Shown: piece by piece, positions 46,808-56,867 of the stretch
Numbering within the stretch: the first letter of the stretch is position 1
How the letters are laid out: each line of letters begins with the position of its first letter
Source: Nostoc sp. KVJ3
Lineage (GTDB): Bacteria > Cyanobacteriota > Cyanobacteriia > Cyanobacteriales > Nostocaceae
NCBI RefSeq assembly: GCF_026127265.1
Contig: NZ_WWFG01000006.1
Coordinates: forward strand, 160,805-224,804
Reading direction: 5' to 3'
DNA: 64,000 bases
Made by a program: the position numbers and the translations under genes
The notes under the pieces: generated by a model
The model's input: only the letters and a program-made list of their open reading frames with translations
Database searches by the model: none
Told to the model about the DNA's origin: nothing

Positions 46808-47908
46808 ATGAAAATCCTCTATTTTGTGACAGATGCCTTTGGAGGGCGCGGGGGGATCTCACAGTACAACCGAGACTTTATTAACTCTCTCTGTAGTGGC
46901 GACAATTGTGAGAAAGTGGTCGCCATTCCCAGAAAAAAACTTGTCGATCACATTGAAATTTTGCCCCAAAAACTAACATATATTACATCAGGAATAGAAG
47001 GTAAGTTAGCTTATATTGGTGCCATTTTTCACACCATCAGAGCCAATCCCAAATTCGATTTAATTGTCTGCGGTCATCTTTATATGCTGCCGCTTGCCTG
47101 CTTAGTTAAACTGTGGACAAAAGCGCCTATACTCCTAGAAATCTATGGCATCGAAGCCTGGAAGCCTCATAGCAACATAGTCAACTATTGTCTTCCAGCA
47201 GTAGATTTTGTTGTCTCTATCAGCCAAATTACATTGGATCGCTTTCAATCCTGGGCAAATATACCCAAGGTGCAACAATTTTTACTGCCAAATGCCATCG
47301 CTCTTGAACAGTATGGACACGATGATAAAAATTCTGAACTTACTTCCCAATATGGACTCAAAGATAAGATAGTTCTAATGACATTAGGACGTTTGGACTC
47401 TTATGAACGATATAAGGGGTTTGATGCAGTAATCGAGTTACTGCCTAAGTTGAACGAAATAATTCCTAATTTAGCCTACTTAATAGTGGGAGAAGGATGT
47501 GATAGAGAGAGATTAGAAGAGAAAGTGCGATCGCTTAATCTTCAGGGACAAGTGATTTTCACAGGATTTATTTCTGAAGCCAAAAAAGCCGACCACTATC
47601 GCCTAGCAGATGTTTATGTAATGCCGAGTAAGGGAGAAGGATTTGGCTTTGTTTTTTTAGAAGCAATGGCTTGCGGTATTCCCGTAGTTGCGAGTAAAGT
47701 TGATGGCAGTCGTGAGGCAGTACGAAATGGTTTACTAGGCATTCTTGTTAATCCTGATGATCCAGAAGAAGTAAAGGCGGGAATTTTAGAAGCGTTGAAG
47801 CGACCTAAAGGAGTAATACCCCAAGGATTAGAGTATTTTTCCTATGAAAATTTCGAGCGGAGGTGTCACAATATTTGCGACCAAATATTGCAAGTATCTA
47901 GCAGATGA
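46808..47908 (+). CDS. Glycosyltransferase family 4
   Basis: 366 aa. FVTDAFGGRGGISQYNRDFI opens a GT-B fold; LLPNAIALEQY, MTLGRLDSYERYKGFD, IVGEGCDRERLEEKV and MPSKGEGFGFVFLEAMACG (E-x7-E) are the donor-site motifs. Likely adds a mannose- or glucose-type residue. 93 bp precede the asparagine-synthase-like gene. Confidence 0.87.
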   Translation: MKILYFVTDAFGGRGGISQYNRDFINSLCSGDNCEKVVAIPRKKLVDHIEILPQKLTYITSGIEGKLAYIGAIFHTIRANPKFDLIVCGHLYMLPLACLVKLWTKAPILLEIYGIEAWKPHSNIVNYCLPAVDFVVSISQITLDRFQSWANIPKVQQFLLPNAIALEQYGHDDKNSELTSQYGLKDKIVLMTLGRLDSYERYKGFDAVIELLPKLNEIIPNLAYLIVGEGCDRERLEEKVRSLNLQGQVIFTGFISEAKKADHYRLADVYVMPSKGEGFGFVFLEAMACGIPVVASKVDGSREAVRNGLLGILVNPDDPEEVKAGILEALKRPKGVIPQGLEYFSYENFERRCHNICDQILQVSSR

Positions 47909-48001
47909 AAAATTTTATCGATTGGAATTCAAGAATCACTCAACAACTCTGCTCAAAATCACAGTTATGCTGTTCAATCTACCAATCAAATCCTTAAAAA
48001 T

Positions 48002-49870
48002 ATGTGCGGTATATACGGCTATATCGGTAGAGAAGACTTTAATTCATCAAATATATTAGCTGCTCTGCATCATCGAGGCCCTGATTCCCAAGGTACATGG
48101 CAAAGAACTGTAGGAGCAAACCAGATTCACCTACTGCATACTCGTCTGGCAATTCTTGACCTTAGTCCTGCGGGGCACCAGCCTATGGTAGATCCAAAAA
48201 CGGGTAATGTGATTATTTTTAATGGGGAAATTTATAACTTCTTGGAATTACGCCAAGAATTAAAAGCACACGGTGTAGAGTTTATCTCTCATAGTGATAC
48301 AGAAGTTTTGTTATTAGGTTATCGTGTCTGGGGTGAGCAAATAGTGGAACGCCTAGACGGTATGTTTGCTTTTTTATTATTTGACTCTATTCAACAACGC
48401 CTGTTAGTAGCACGGGATCACATTGGAATTAAACCACTATACTATGCTCAAACTCGCGGCGGAGGCATTGCTTTAGCATCGGAAGTACGAGCATTAATGA
48501 GGTCTGGATTAGTAGCAACAGGCTGGGACGAACAGAGTATCTATGAGTATTTAATATATGGCAGCGTTCAAGAGCCACGTACTATCCGACAAACGATTAA
48601 AGCTTTTCCCCCTGCTCATTATGCTTATATTGATTTGCGGACAGACTTAGCCACTATATCTACCCCAATTCGTTATTGGAATTTAGCTCAACACGCACAC
48701 AATCACATAAGAGAACCGACTGACACAAGTCATACCGAAGTTTTGCTACATACTCTCAAAGAGCAGATTATTGCTGATGTTCCTGTGGGTTTATTTTTGT
48801 CAGCCGGAATAGACAGTACAGTGCTTGCTAGTATGTTAGCTCCAGTTATGCAAGGTCATCTCTCTACTTTTACCTTCGATTTACAAGACTCTACTAGAGA
48901 TGAGAGTAACTTGGCAGCTATGACTGCAAAGAAACTCCAGCTCAAACATTATGTAGCCTACCTATCTCAAGAAACACTAAATACTTGGTTAGTTGATAGC
49001 TTTACAGCAATGGATCAACCCTCATCAGATGGTACAAATACTTATCTTATTTCGAGAGCTTCATTAGAACACGGCATAACCGTTGTTCTTAGTGGTTGTG
49101 GTGCGGATGAGTTACATGGTGGCTATCCTCATTTTGCTTCCATAGCAAAGTTATATCAACTAGGAAAGTATTTAGGTGATATGAAGTCTCTACTTCTGCC
49201 TTGGATAGAAAATATCAAGGGCTGGCATAAGCATTCTATTTATCAAGAAAGATTAAATCTTTTATTCCAGCAAATAGATTCGCCTTCCAGAATGTTAAGA
49301 GAAACGCGGCGTTTCTTTACCCCTAATCAAATATCTGCCTTTTTGCCCGTAGCACCAGATTTTTACAATCTAGTGGCAAATTGGGATGATGAAACAGACA
49401 GCAAACTCAATCTTGATGTGGAAACTTTAATTTCTCTTGGTGAAATTAAAGGCTACCTAAAAAATACCTTACTAAGAGATAGCGACTGGGCGACAATGGC
49501 GAATCAGCAAGAATTACGCATACCCTATTTAGGTAGGCGCTATATGGAAAAAGTAATTCAAATTCCTTGGAGTCATAAACGAACAACTAAAAAAAACAAA
49601 AAACCCCTTTTATCTAGTCAGATTCCGCCAACCTTACAGCACGCTCTGCACCGTCAGAAAACAGGCTTTGATTTAGATTATGCAATGTATTTAAGCGGCC
49701 CTCTACGAGACTGTTTACACGCAGCTTTTACTCACCTTAATCAAGCTCACGGCTTTCAGCTGAATGCCGACCAAGTAGAACATGATTTAAAAATTGGCGA
49801 CCCGGCAAAACAAGTTCGTCGTTACTGGGCGCTGACGAGCCTTGGGTTTTATCTACAAAAGCATAGCTAG
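48002..49870 (+). CDS. Glutamine-hydrolysing asparagine synthase-like amidotransferase
   Basis: 622 aa. The N-terminal nucleophile Cys2 (MCGIYGYIG) marks class II glutamine amidotransferase, with RLAILDLSPAGHQP and FNGEIYN. The synthetase domain has the PP-loop SAGIDST (267-273). A position within a polysaccharide locus is common for AsnB homologues that amidate sugar acids or amino-acid decorations, so it may act on the glycan instead of making free asparagine. Confidence 0.88.
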   Translation: MCGIYGYIGREDFNSSNILAALHHRGPDSQGTWQRTVGANQIHLLHTRLAILDLSPAGHQPMVDPKTGNVIIFNGEIYNFLELRQELKAHGVEFISHSDTEVLLLGYRVWGEQIVERLDGMFAFLLFDSIQQRLLVARDHIGIKPLYYAQTRGGGIALASEVRALMRSGLVATGWDEQSIYEYLIYGSVQEPRTIRQTIKAFPPAHYAYIDLRTDLATISTPIRYWNLAQHAHNHIREPTDTSHTEVLLHTLKEQIIADVPVGLFLSAGIDSTVLASMLAPVMQGHLSTFTFDLQDSTRDESNLAAMTAKKLQLKHYVAYLSQETLNTWLVDSFTAMDQPSSDGTNTYLISRASLEHGITVVLSGCGADELHGGYPHFASIAKLYQLGKYLGDMKSLLLPWIENIKGWHKHSIYQERLNLLFQQIDSPSRMLRETRRFFTPNQISAFLPVAPDFYNLVANWDDETDSKLNLDVETLISLGEIKGYLKNTLLRDSDWATMANQQELRIPYLGRRYMEKVIQIPWSHKRTTKKNKKPLLSSQIPPTLQHALHRQKTGFDLDYAMYLSGPLRDCLHAAFTHLNQAHGFQLNADQVEHDLKIGDPAKQVRRYWALTSLGFYLQKHS

Positions 49871-49879
49871 GTAATAATA

Positions 49880-51067
49880 ATGCAAAACCAACTCAAGATT
49901 CTACACTACATCCCTGTTTACGCCCCAGCTTGGCAATTCGGTGGCCCTGTACTTAGCGTTAGCCAACTTTGTGAAGGATTAGCCGCCCTTGGTCATGAAG
50001 TAGAAGTGTTTACTTCTAATGCTGGGTTAAATAATCAATTAGAATTGCCCCTCAACCAGACAGTCATCCGTAATGGAGTCAAAGTCACATATTTTCAGCA
50101 AGAACCAGGAATGGGTATTCATTGTCCAGGTATGGAGCAAGCAGTAACAGCAAGAGCCAGGGAATTTGACATTATCCATATCACAGGTGTTTGGCAGCGT
50201 ACCAGTGGAGCCGCCTGCAAAGCAGCCAAAAATCAAGGTGTTCCCTATGTTGTTTCGCCTAGAGGCGCACTTGGTCCTTACTCCTGGCAGCAAAAAACAG
50301 CTAAAAAAATACTGTATTATTTATGCCAAGAACGCTTCAATGTGACAAATGCAGCTGCTGTCCACTACACTAGCAACCAAGAATTACAAGAGTGTCTTTG
50401 GCTAAAACTACCGGGAAAATCTTTTATCATTCCCAACGGCTTAAACACTGAGTTTTGGCAACCTGCTTTAGAAGAAGCAAAAATATGGCGTAAATCTCAA
50501 AACCTTAGTGAAGATGACTTTATACTTTTGAATGTAGGCCGTCTCCACCACAAAAAAGGGTTAGATTTATTACCTCAAGCTTTAGCACCCTTACAACATC
50601 TCAACTGGCGGATGATTTTTGTCGGTGGCGATGATGATGGCACTAAAGCAAAACTAAAGCAGCAGTTTCAAGCAGCAAACCTATCAGACAGAGTTATGTT
50701 TCTAGAAAGTTGCGAACCTAAGAAACTCCCAGCCATATACTCTGCTGCTAATTTGTTTGTCTTGCCCAGCCGTCATGAAAATTTTGGTAATGTCGTTGTC
50801 GAGTCTCTAACCTGTGGATGTCCGGTTTTAATTTCCGACAAAGTAGGGCTACATGATGAGGTAGCTGAAGGTGGCGTGGGGTGGGTGCGTTCTAGAGTTG
50901 CATCAGAGTGGACTGAGGCTATTGGGGAATTGATTGAATTTCCCAGTAAAATCCAAACCCTAATATTTAAATCCAGAGCATGGATAGAAAATCTTTTCTC
51001 CATTGATAAAACTTCCCTACACACAGCAAATTATTATATTCAGATTAGACATAAACATTATGCTTAG
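49880..51067 (+). CDS. Glycosyltransferase family 4
   Basis: 395 aa. HYIPVYAPAWQFGGPVLSVS at the N-terminus, VSPRGALGPYSWQQK, IIPNGLNTEFW, LNVGRLHHKKGLDLLPQAL and LPSRHENFGNVVVESLTCG with E-x7-E. Its C-terminal codons overlap the next gene start. Confidence 0.85.
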   Translation: MQNQLKILHYIPVYAPAWQFGGPVLSVSQLCEGLAALGHEVEVFTSNAGLNNQLELPLNQTVIRNGVKVTYFQQEPGMGIHCPGMEQAVTARAREFDIIHITGVWQRTSGAACKAAKNQGVPYVVSPRGALGPYSWQQKTAKKILYYLCQERFNVTNAAAVHYTSNQELQECLWLKLPGKSFIIPNGLNTEFWQPALEEAKIWRKSQNLSEDDFILLNVGRLHHKKGLDLLPQALAPLQHLNWRMIFVGGDDDGTKAKLKQQFQAANLSDRVMFLESCEPKKLPAIYSAANLFVLPSRHENFGNVVVESLTCGCPVLISDKVGLHDEVAEGGVGWVRSRVASEWTEAIGELIEFPSKIQTLIFKSRAWIENLFSIDKTSLHTANYYIQIRHKHYA

Positions 51068-51821
51068 TAATTTATATCGTTTCTATAAGGAATTATTGCT
51101 AGTTAAAAATTTTCTACCTTTACCTTTATATATACGTTGGATATCAGGAATAACAAAATATTTCAATACTTTAATAAAAACCAAAAGTTTAGGACTATTG
51201 GATAAAAGTTTAAATGAATCATTTAGTATAAATTTTAACGGAAAAAAACTTTATTTCAATAATCTTGATTTTGGAGTTATACGTGAAATATATGGACATT
51301 TATGTTACGTTCAGTTAGGTAAATTAAAAGATGCAAAACACATACTGGATTTAGGAGCAAATGGTGGAGCATTTACAATATTTGCACTTGCTGAAGCACC
51401 TCAAGCACAAGTTTATGCAGTAGAAGCACAATCAGAATTTGTCAATATTATTAAACATAATGTTAAACAAAATTTATACGAAAATCGTCTAGAAGTTAAA
51501 TGTGCTGTAGTTGGTGGATTTTATGATGATTGGACACAATCATTACTGAAATTAAATCCTCAAATACAAGAATTTAATATTTATGAATACATAGAAGGTG
51601 TGGGAACTTGTGATTTTTTAAAATGTGACGTTGAAGGGGGTGAATTCCATTTATTTCAAGGAGATTTATATTGGACTCAATCTGTTAGAAGTATGGCATT
51701 AGAATATCATCCAAATAAAGGTGATGTAGATGAATTAGAGAAAATTTTACAATCACAGGGCTTTATAGTGAAACGAGCAGAACACACAAACCTTGGTTAC
51801 TTCTATTGTACAAGAGAATAG
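51060..51821 (+). CDS. FkbM-type SAM methyltransferase
   Basis: 253 aa from the ATG at 51060, which overlaps the preceding stop (ATGCTTAG); a start 57 bases earlier would lie inside the neighbouring gene. HILDLGANGGAFTIFALAEA is the SAM loop and FLKCDVEGGEFHLFQGD the FkbM hallmark. Second FkbM enzyme of this locus, very AT-rich coding sequence. Confidence 0.8.
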   Translation: MLSNLYRFYKELLLVKNFLPLPLYIRWISGITKYFNTLIKTKSLGLLDKSLNESFSINFNGKKLYFNNLDFGVIREIYGHLCYVQLGKLKDAKHILDLGANGGAFTIFALAEAPQAQVYAVEAQSEFVNIIKHNVKQNLYENRLEVKCAVVGGFYDDWTQSLLKLNPQIQEFNIYEYIEGVGTCDFLKCDVEGGEFHLFQGDLYWTQSVRSMALEYHPNKGDVDELEKILQSQGFIVKRAEHTNLGYFYCTRE

Positions 51822-51827
51822 CTACCT

Positions 51828-52661
51828 ATGAATTCAGATATTTGTGCAGTTATTCTTACTAAGAATGAAGTTTGCAATCTTAATCGATGTATAGATTCTT
51901 TACAGTGGTGTCAAGAAATTGTTGTTATAGACTCAGGTAGTACTGACGGAACAATACAGTTGGCAGAATCATTAGGAGCCAAAGTTTTTACCCATATTCA
52001 AACTCCACCTTTCAAAATTGCTGAACAGCGCAACTGGACATTACAAAATTGTAAGTTAAATAGTGAATGGGTATTATTTATAGATGCTGATGAAGTTATT
52101 CCATCCAATTTAGCAACAGAAATTCAGCATATATGCTCTGCCAGTAATCAGCAATATAATGCTTATGAACTGCCTGCACGTTATATATTTTGGGGTAAAT
52201 GGCTCAAGCTTACACAAGGATATCCTAATTGGCATTCCCGTTTACTAAAGCTAGGAGAAGTCACTTTTACAGGTGGGGTTTGGGAACACTTTTGTTCAGG
52301 TTGTAAAGTTGGTAGAATTAATATTCCTTACGAGCATTATGCCAATTCTAAAGGATTTGGAGATTGGTTAGAACGACACGATCGCTATTCTTCTTGGGAT
52401 GCCCAAAAAACTGTAGAATTTCTGGAAACAGGCAAAGCATCTGCTCTAGGAACTGAACGAAAACTAAAACTTAGATTATTGGCAGCTAAACTTTGGTTTT
52501 TGCGTCCCATTGTCAGATTTATACAAATGTATTTTCTTCGGTTAGGTTTTTTAGAAGGAATAACGGCTCTTATTTTCTGTCTACTCTATGGTATGTATGA
52601 ATTTATGATAGTACTCAAAATCATAGAACTGAGACGTAAAAAATCTGGATTACCTCTTTGA
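51828..52661 (+). CDS. Glycosyltransferase family 2 (WaaE/KdtX-like)
   Basis: 277 aa. GT-A fold: AVILTKNEVCNLNRCIDSLQ, VVIDSGSTDGTIQLAESLGA, LFIDADEVIP (DxD-type metal site) and YPNWHSRLLKLGEVTF...WEHF. The C-terminus carries two hydrophobic helices, so it is membrane-attached. It transfers a nucleotide-activated sugar to the repeat unit. Confidence 0.85.
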   Translation: MNSDICAVILTKNEVCNLNRCIDSLQWCQEIVVIDSGSTDGTIQLAESLGAKVFTHIQTPPFKIAEQRNWTLQNCKLNSEWVLFIDADEVIPSNLATEIQHICSASNQQYNAYELPARYIFWGKWLKLTQGYPNWHSRLLKLGEVTFTGGVWEHFCSGCKVGRINIPYEHYANSKGFGDWLERHDRYSSWDAQKTVEFLETGKASALGTERKLKLRLLAAKLWFLRPIVRFIQMYFLRLGFLEGITALIFCLLYGMYEFMIVLKIIELRRKKSGLPL

Positions 52662-52679
52662 TAATTCCACAATAAATAC

Positions 52680-53894
52680 ATGGAAGAAATTACAATAATC
52701 ACTCAATATTTCTACCCTAGCCATGCTGCTACTGCCCAACTCATGACCGACTTAGCCAAAGGGCTTTCCCAAAAAGGCTATAAAATAAATGTATTCACAG
52801 GTACTCAGACAAACAATACTACACCTGAATTATCAAATCAAGTCACAATCTACCGTGCATTTTCTCCCATCACAACCAGCACTAGTATTTTGAGTAAAGT
52901 GATTAGCTCAATGTTTTTTCTTTTAGGTGCTTTGAAATATGTAATATTTTCACTACATCATACAACTCCTCTATTAATTGCTTCTAATCCACCATATTCC
53001 GGTCTTTTAGGTACTATTTTTAAAATTATTCGCGGTGGAAAATATCATTTTTTACTCCAAGACATATTTCCAGAATCTGCTGTAATGTCTGGCATTATTC
53101 AGCAAAATAGCTTTTTAGTTGTTTGTTTTAGTAAATTAATTTATTTAAGTTATAAATATGCTGATAACATTATAGTCCTCAGCACTTCCATGCAGTATTT
53201 TTTGGAAAATAAATATCCTGAGTTAAAACCAAAAATTAAAGTAATTGAGAATTGGGCAGTGGAAGATATTATTGGTTGTGATAAACAAGCAAATGATTTT
53301 GCTCAACAGTATAATCTTGATAAGGTTTTCACAGTTTTATACTCAGGCAATTTGGGTAGACTGCATGATATACATACCATTGCTGAAGCGGCTAATATAC
53401 TGAAAAATGCTCCTATTCAGTTTGTCTTTATTGGTGATGGGGCTAAAACACAAGTTTTAAAGCAAGCAATTCAATCTCATAAACTAAAAAACATACTCTT
53501 ATTACCTTACCAACCCAGAGAAATACTCCATCTCTCTCTTACCGCTTGTGACCTTTCACTGGTCAGCCTAATAGCAGGGGCAGAATCAATAGTGGCTCCT
53601 TCTAAACTCTACGGTATGTTAGCAGCAGGAAGGGGAATTATTGCTATTTCCTCAGCAAACTCATATATTGACCAATTATTAACAAATTCCGATTGTGGTA
53701 TTAATACCCCTCCTAATAACCCTCAACACCTTGCCGATTTAATCAATGAATTAGCTAGTGATAGCACAAGAGTTAAGTTGATGGGAGATAAAGCACGTCA
53801 AATCTACAAAAGCAAATATACTTTCAACCGGGCGCTCGCTGAATACCAAAAGATACTAAACGATCCCCATCGACACGCTTCCCACAAGACATAG
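52680..53894 (+). CDS. Glycosyltransferase family 4 (WbuB-like)
   Basis: 404 aa. ITQYFYPSHAATAQLMTDLA is the typical WbuB opening. FHFLLQDIFPESAV-type segment, IENWAVEDII, VLYSGNLGRLHDI, VFIGDGAKTQVLKQAI and SIVAPSKLYGMLAAGRG follow. Last gene of the polysaccharide operon; a hairpin terminator lies 300 bp downstream. Confidence 0.87.
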   Translation: MEEITIITQYFYPSHAATAQLMTDLAKGLSQKGYKINVFTGTQTNNTTPELSNQVTIYRAFSPITTSTSILSKVISSMFFLLGALKYVIFSLHHTTPLLIASNPPYSGLLGTIFKIIRGGKYHFLLQDIFPESAVMSGIIQQNSFLVVCFSKLIYLSYKYADNIIVLSTSMQYFLENKYPELKPKIKVIENWAVEDIIGCDKQANDFAQQYNLDKVFTVLYSGNLGRLHDIHTIAEAANILKNAPIQFVFIGDGAKTQVLKQAIQSHKLKNILLLPYQPREILHLSLTACDLSLVSLIAGAESIVAPSKLYGMLAAGRGIIAISSANSYIDQLLTNSDCGINTPPNNPQHLADLINELASDSTRVKLMGDKARQIYKSKYTFNRALAEYQKILNDPHRHASHKT

Positions 53895-54189
53895 AGAATG
53901 ATGTTGACTACCTCCCAAATATTCACTTTCCAATGCACGATACATAGGCATTTTATTTCTTGGATCTCTCTTTAGCAAAAGCCGTTTGGCGCTGTTCGTC
54001 AGATATGGAGTTTAGACTAAAGGGAAAATATTTTGCTTCTATCCAGATTCTAAAACATCACTATTGTTAATACGGTCTTACTTGTTGTAAATATTTATAT
54101 TGTACTGAAGCTAGTTTTTAGCGATCGCACCTTTTTTGCCCAACCTCACAAAATCGCGTTGCTCCCTTTGGGAGTTGATTTGGAATAAT

Positions 54190-54227
54190 ACTCGTCCTAA
54201 ATATCAACTGGGACGAGTTTTATTTTT
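54190..54227 (+). terminator. Rho-independent terminator of the polysaccharide operon
   Basis: ACTCGTCC (54190-54197) pairs with GGACGAGT (54211-54218), loop 13 nt, then TTTTATTTTT. Suitable for the rightward operon ending at 53894. The rest of 53,895-54,399 holds a HIP1 site at 54121 and no clear gene; a 33-codon open stretch (54251-54356) is not supported. Confidence 0.75.
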
Positions 54228-54399
54228 CCAAACCGCATAGCCTTCTCTAAATAGCTTTGTCTGGAGATAACGTACAAGTGTCTATTGGCGCTTTCAAACT
54301 ACAGATGCACGGAGAAAAATGGAGCGCTTATATCCGACTGTTTGACCCAGCAAAGTAGCCTTGGCAGACTACTAGGGAATCTAATTTCAGATTGATAGG

Positions 54400-54969
54400 T
54401 TAATGAGGATCTACAGCAGGTTTGTGATCGACTAAACGAACTTGGTTTTGCTTGACTACTATCGTGATTAATGGTAGAGAACGTTTTGCTGGGCCATGAA
54501 CGACTCGACCCTGAGAATCGTATTGAGATCCATGACAAGGACAAATAAAGTGATTCTTCTCAAGATCCCACTCAACTGTACATCCTAAATGGGTACAAGT
54601 TGGATTGATAGCGTACTCAGCAATCTTTGGCCCGTCTTGAATGATCAGATAATCAACGCTATTGTTTGGCAAGCCTTTTACAAGAATCGGAATTCCAGGC
54701 TTTGCGGTTGTCAATAGTGCATTAGTTTCAATTTTTTTGCCGTCTTTGTCCAGTGCCTCAGATCCGGGAAGATAATTTTCACAGCGCGAATTTTTTGGAT
54801 ACAGCGAGCAAAGGGTTTCTAAGCCGATCTCACGACTTTGGCTGACTTTGGGAAATAGGTATCCGATCGCTACTGATGCGACTGTACCACCTAGCGTGTA
54901 AGTTAAAAAATCCCGGCGCGTTTTTATCCTAGCTGGAATTTTGCCATTAGTAGAATAATTTTCTTTCAT
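54400..54969 (-). CDS. Rieske [2Fe-2S] protein with Tat-type signal (PetC-like)
   Basis: 189 aa from the ATG at 54969; the reading frame upstream offers only a TTG. N-terminal KTRRDFLTYTLGGTVASVAI is a twin-arginine type signal/anchor helix. Cluster ligands are in CTHLGC and CPCHGSQYDSQG (two Cys, two His), the hallmark of cytochrome b6f/bc-type Rieske subunits. It would carry an electron-transfer cluster in the lumen or periplasm. Minor PetC paralogues of cyanobacteria are often encoded apart from petA, as here. Neighbours give no further hint. Confidence 0.87.
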   Translation of the reverse strand: MKENYSTNGKIPARIKTRRDFLTYTLGGTVASVAIGYLFPKVSQSREIGLETLCSLYPKNSRCENYLPGSEALDKDGKKIETNALLTTAKPGIPILVKGLPNNSVDYLIIQDGPKIAEYAINPTCTHLGCTVEWDLEKNHFICPCHGSQYDSQGRVVHGPAKRSLPLITIVVKQNQVRLVDHKPAVDPH

Positions 54970-55070
54970 GACCCGATTTACCAAGAAAGGTCTACTAATA
55001 TACTAAGGTGCGAATCGCAATGACGAATGCGATTCCAGATCGATTAATTGAGTAATCACCCAAAAATAGA

Positions 55071-55107
55071 GTTGAAGAAGGCAGAAGGCAGGAGGCAGAG
55101 GGCAGTC
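55071..55107. repeat. Short tandem GAAGGCAG-type heptamer repeat
   Basis: GTTGAAGAAGGCAGAAGGCA and GGAGGCAGAGGGCAG run together, GGCAGAA-type heptamers as in the STRR sequences of cyanobacteria. Related to 31055-31092 on the other strand. Confidence 0.55.
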
Positions 55108-55201
55108 CCATAGTTGGATTAATCAAGAGATTCAAATTATCCCTACAGATAAGCGCAAACTTGTAACAACCCATGATGCATTCCAATATTATCATTCTAA
55201 A

Positions 55202-55216
55202 AGGGGTTTAAAACCC
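55202..55216. repeat. GGGG-TTTAAAA-CCCC mini-hairpin
   Basis: GGGGTTTAAAACCCC, an intergenic palindrome next to the truncated symporter; similar GGGG/CCCC hairpins occur at 31025-31041. Confidence 0.45.
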
Positions 55217-55240
55217 CATCCCCAATGACAAAGCTTGTAA

Positions 55241-55867
55241 TGCGATTGGGGTCTAAATATTGCTCAGAAAGGCTTTGCACCGTTTCAAACATTAGGTGCT
55301 TTTGTTCTAGCAGTCCTTTTGGGATTATTACTACAAGCTACTTATTACATCACCAGAGTCCAACTCGGTTCTTGGGTAAAGCCTCTCAACTTTCTTGCTG
55401 GTGGAACTGATGCCTTATTAACAGCTTTTTCCACTGCTTCCTCAACTGTAGCAATGCCCATCACCTTTGAGGTTTTACAAACTAAAATTGGCTTAAGAGA
55501 ATTTTCTGCATCTTTAGGCGCTTTAGTTGGCACAAATTTCAATAATGATGGTACAGCCCTTTACGAAGCCATGTCTGCGCTGTTTATCTCCCAAGTCTTA
55601 GGATTACATTTGAATTTAGGACAGCAATTAGTTGTGATTCTAACTTCGATTTTTGCATCAGTTGGCGCTGCTGGAATTCCAGAGGCGGGGTTAGTAACAA
55701 TGACACTGGTATTCAATTCCGTTGGCTTACCCAAGGAGTACATTGCTTTACTGCTGACTGTTGACTGGTTTTTAGATCGCTGCCGGACGGCAATCAATGT
55801 CATGGGTGATATGACTGTTAGTGCTTTGCTAGATGGTAAAAAGCCTCAGACTCTGGAGTCAGTTTAA
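55241..55867 (+). pseudogene. C-terminal fragment of a dicarboxylate/glutamate:cation symporter (DAACS)
   Basis: Open from 55241 without a proper start; homologous sequence from QKGFAPFQTLGAF. It holds the family core: STASSTVAMPITFEVLQTK, GALVGTNFNNDGTALYEA, SIFASVGAAGIPEAGLVTMT and DWFLDRCRTAINVMGD with substrate- and cation-binding residues. About half of the 400-430 aa transporter (the first membrane helices) is gone, so it cannot work. No IS end was seen at the break. Confidence 0.8.
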
Positions 55868-56070
55868 CTACTAAATTGATCTCTTACCTCAACTTGCTCT
55901 TCTGGTTTTTATACTATGGAATTACCTGTTTTATCAATACAAGTGTACTACAACTGGTGGCGAAAGACAAGCGATCGCTCTTAGAGCGGGGGGTACGCCA
56001 TCGCACCCCCATTAGGGAATGGCACGCTTGTTAAGTACAAACCCTTGATATAACTGGATGAGAGGGTGTG

Positions 56071-56156
56071 GGGTTGCAGGTATTGGGGAATCAAGAAAAT
56101 GTTGAACTCCTTGACGCAACTAAAGTTTAATTGTCTTAAACACGAACCTGCAACCC
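56071..56156. repeat. Distant inverted repeat
   Basis: GGGTTGCAGGT (56071-56081) and ACCTGCAACCC (56146-56156), perfect 11 bp, with looser pairing outward (GTGTG/TACCCC). It encloses 64 bp; another 7-bp pair, ACAAGCG/CGCTTGT, lies to its left. Possibly a MITE. The remaining bases of 55,868-56,375 show no gene. Confidence 0.45.
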
Positions 56157-56375
56157 TACCCCCAACAAGATAGCCAAGCGCGAGGTTTCACGTTTTCAAG
56201 CGTGACATTCCATCATAGCTATTGTTAAATCCATTTCTACGGCGGGCTATTCGGTATCGTACTCTGCTCCTGTCCCTAAAAAGCAATCCACACCTATACA
56301 ACAAATAAGCAAAATGTCTCTGATTCGCTGATAAGTTCTTGTATTCTGGGATATCCGTTCTTTGTGGAGAGCCGA

Positions 56376-56657
56376 ATGATTCCTATAGATATGAAACGAC
56401 TCATCAAAAAAAACCCTAACCCAGTTCGCAAGAAAACAGAAGTAATCCCACCACCGACTGAACCCATTGAGATTCCTGAGAGCCAAAATATTCCTGAAAC
56501 AGTAATTGAACCAAATCCACCTGTGTACATTGAAGACTACGTTTCCGAATCCGAATACATTTCTGAACACTATCGCCCCCAACGCTCTGTAGGTAACTCC
56601 GGGTGGCAACCGTCTGAGGTGTGGCGCGAGTTGAGAGTTGATGATTTGTGTCGGTAA
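56376..56657 (+). CDS. Small proline-rich protein with SVGNSGWQ-VWR-RVDD C-terminal motif
   Basis: 93 aa from ATG 56376 (GGAG 6 bases upstream). A basic N-terminus (KRLIKKNPNPVRKK), a proline/glutamate-rich middle with no predicted fold (IPPPTEPIEIPE), and the C-terminus SVGNSGWQPSEVWRELRVDD followed by LCR. The last 22 residues recur almost unchanged in the 46-aa protein at 61334. No family known to me; no signal peptide or membrane segment. Confidence 0.6.
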   Translation: MIPIDMKRLIKKNPNPVRKKTEVIPPPTEPIEIPESQNIPETVIEPNPPVYIEDYVSESEYISEHYRPQRSVGNSGWQPSEVWRELRVDDLCR

Positions 56658-56867
56658 ATTAAACTCTGACTGAATAAAAATTAATATATCATGCTAAATT
56701 ACCTTCAAAAAAGCCATGAAACGCTTACTTGGCAACAAAATAAACATTATTTACTAGTTATTTATAGGGTTTAGCACTGATTCGGGCTTTTGAGCTTTAT
56801 TGTCGAGCTTAGTTTTGATGTCTAACTAATAATTTGGCATAACAGCTACTGAAGAACCAAAATTATT

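Noticed and set aside
54251..54356. Open stretch reading GDNVQVSIGAFKLQMHGEKW
   Set aside because: Only about 34 codons after a stop, no start codon, no family recognised.
54995..55195. 66-codon minus-strand frame left of the symporter fragment
   Set aside because: It reads through a tandem heptamer repeat and has no family resemblance.
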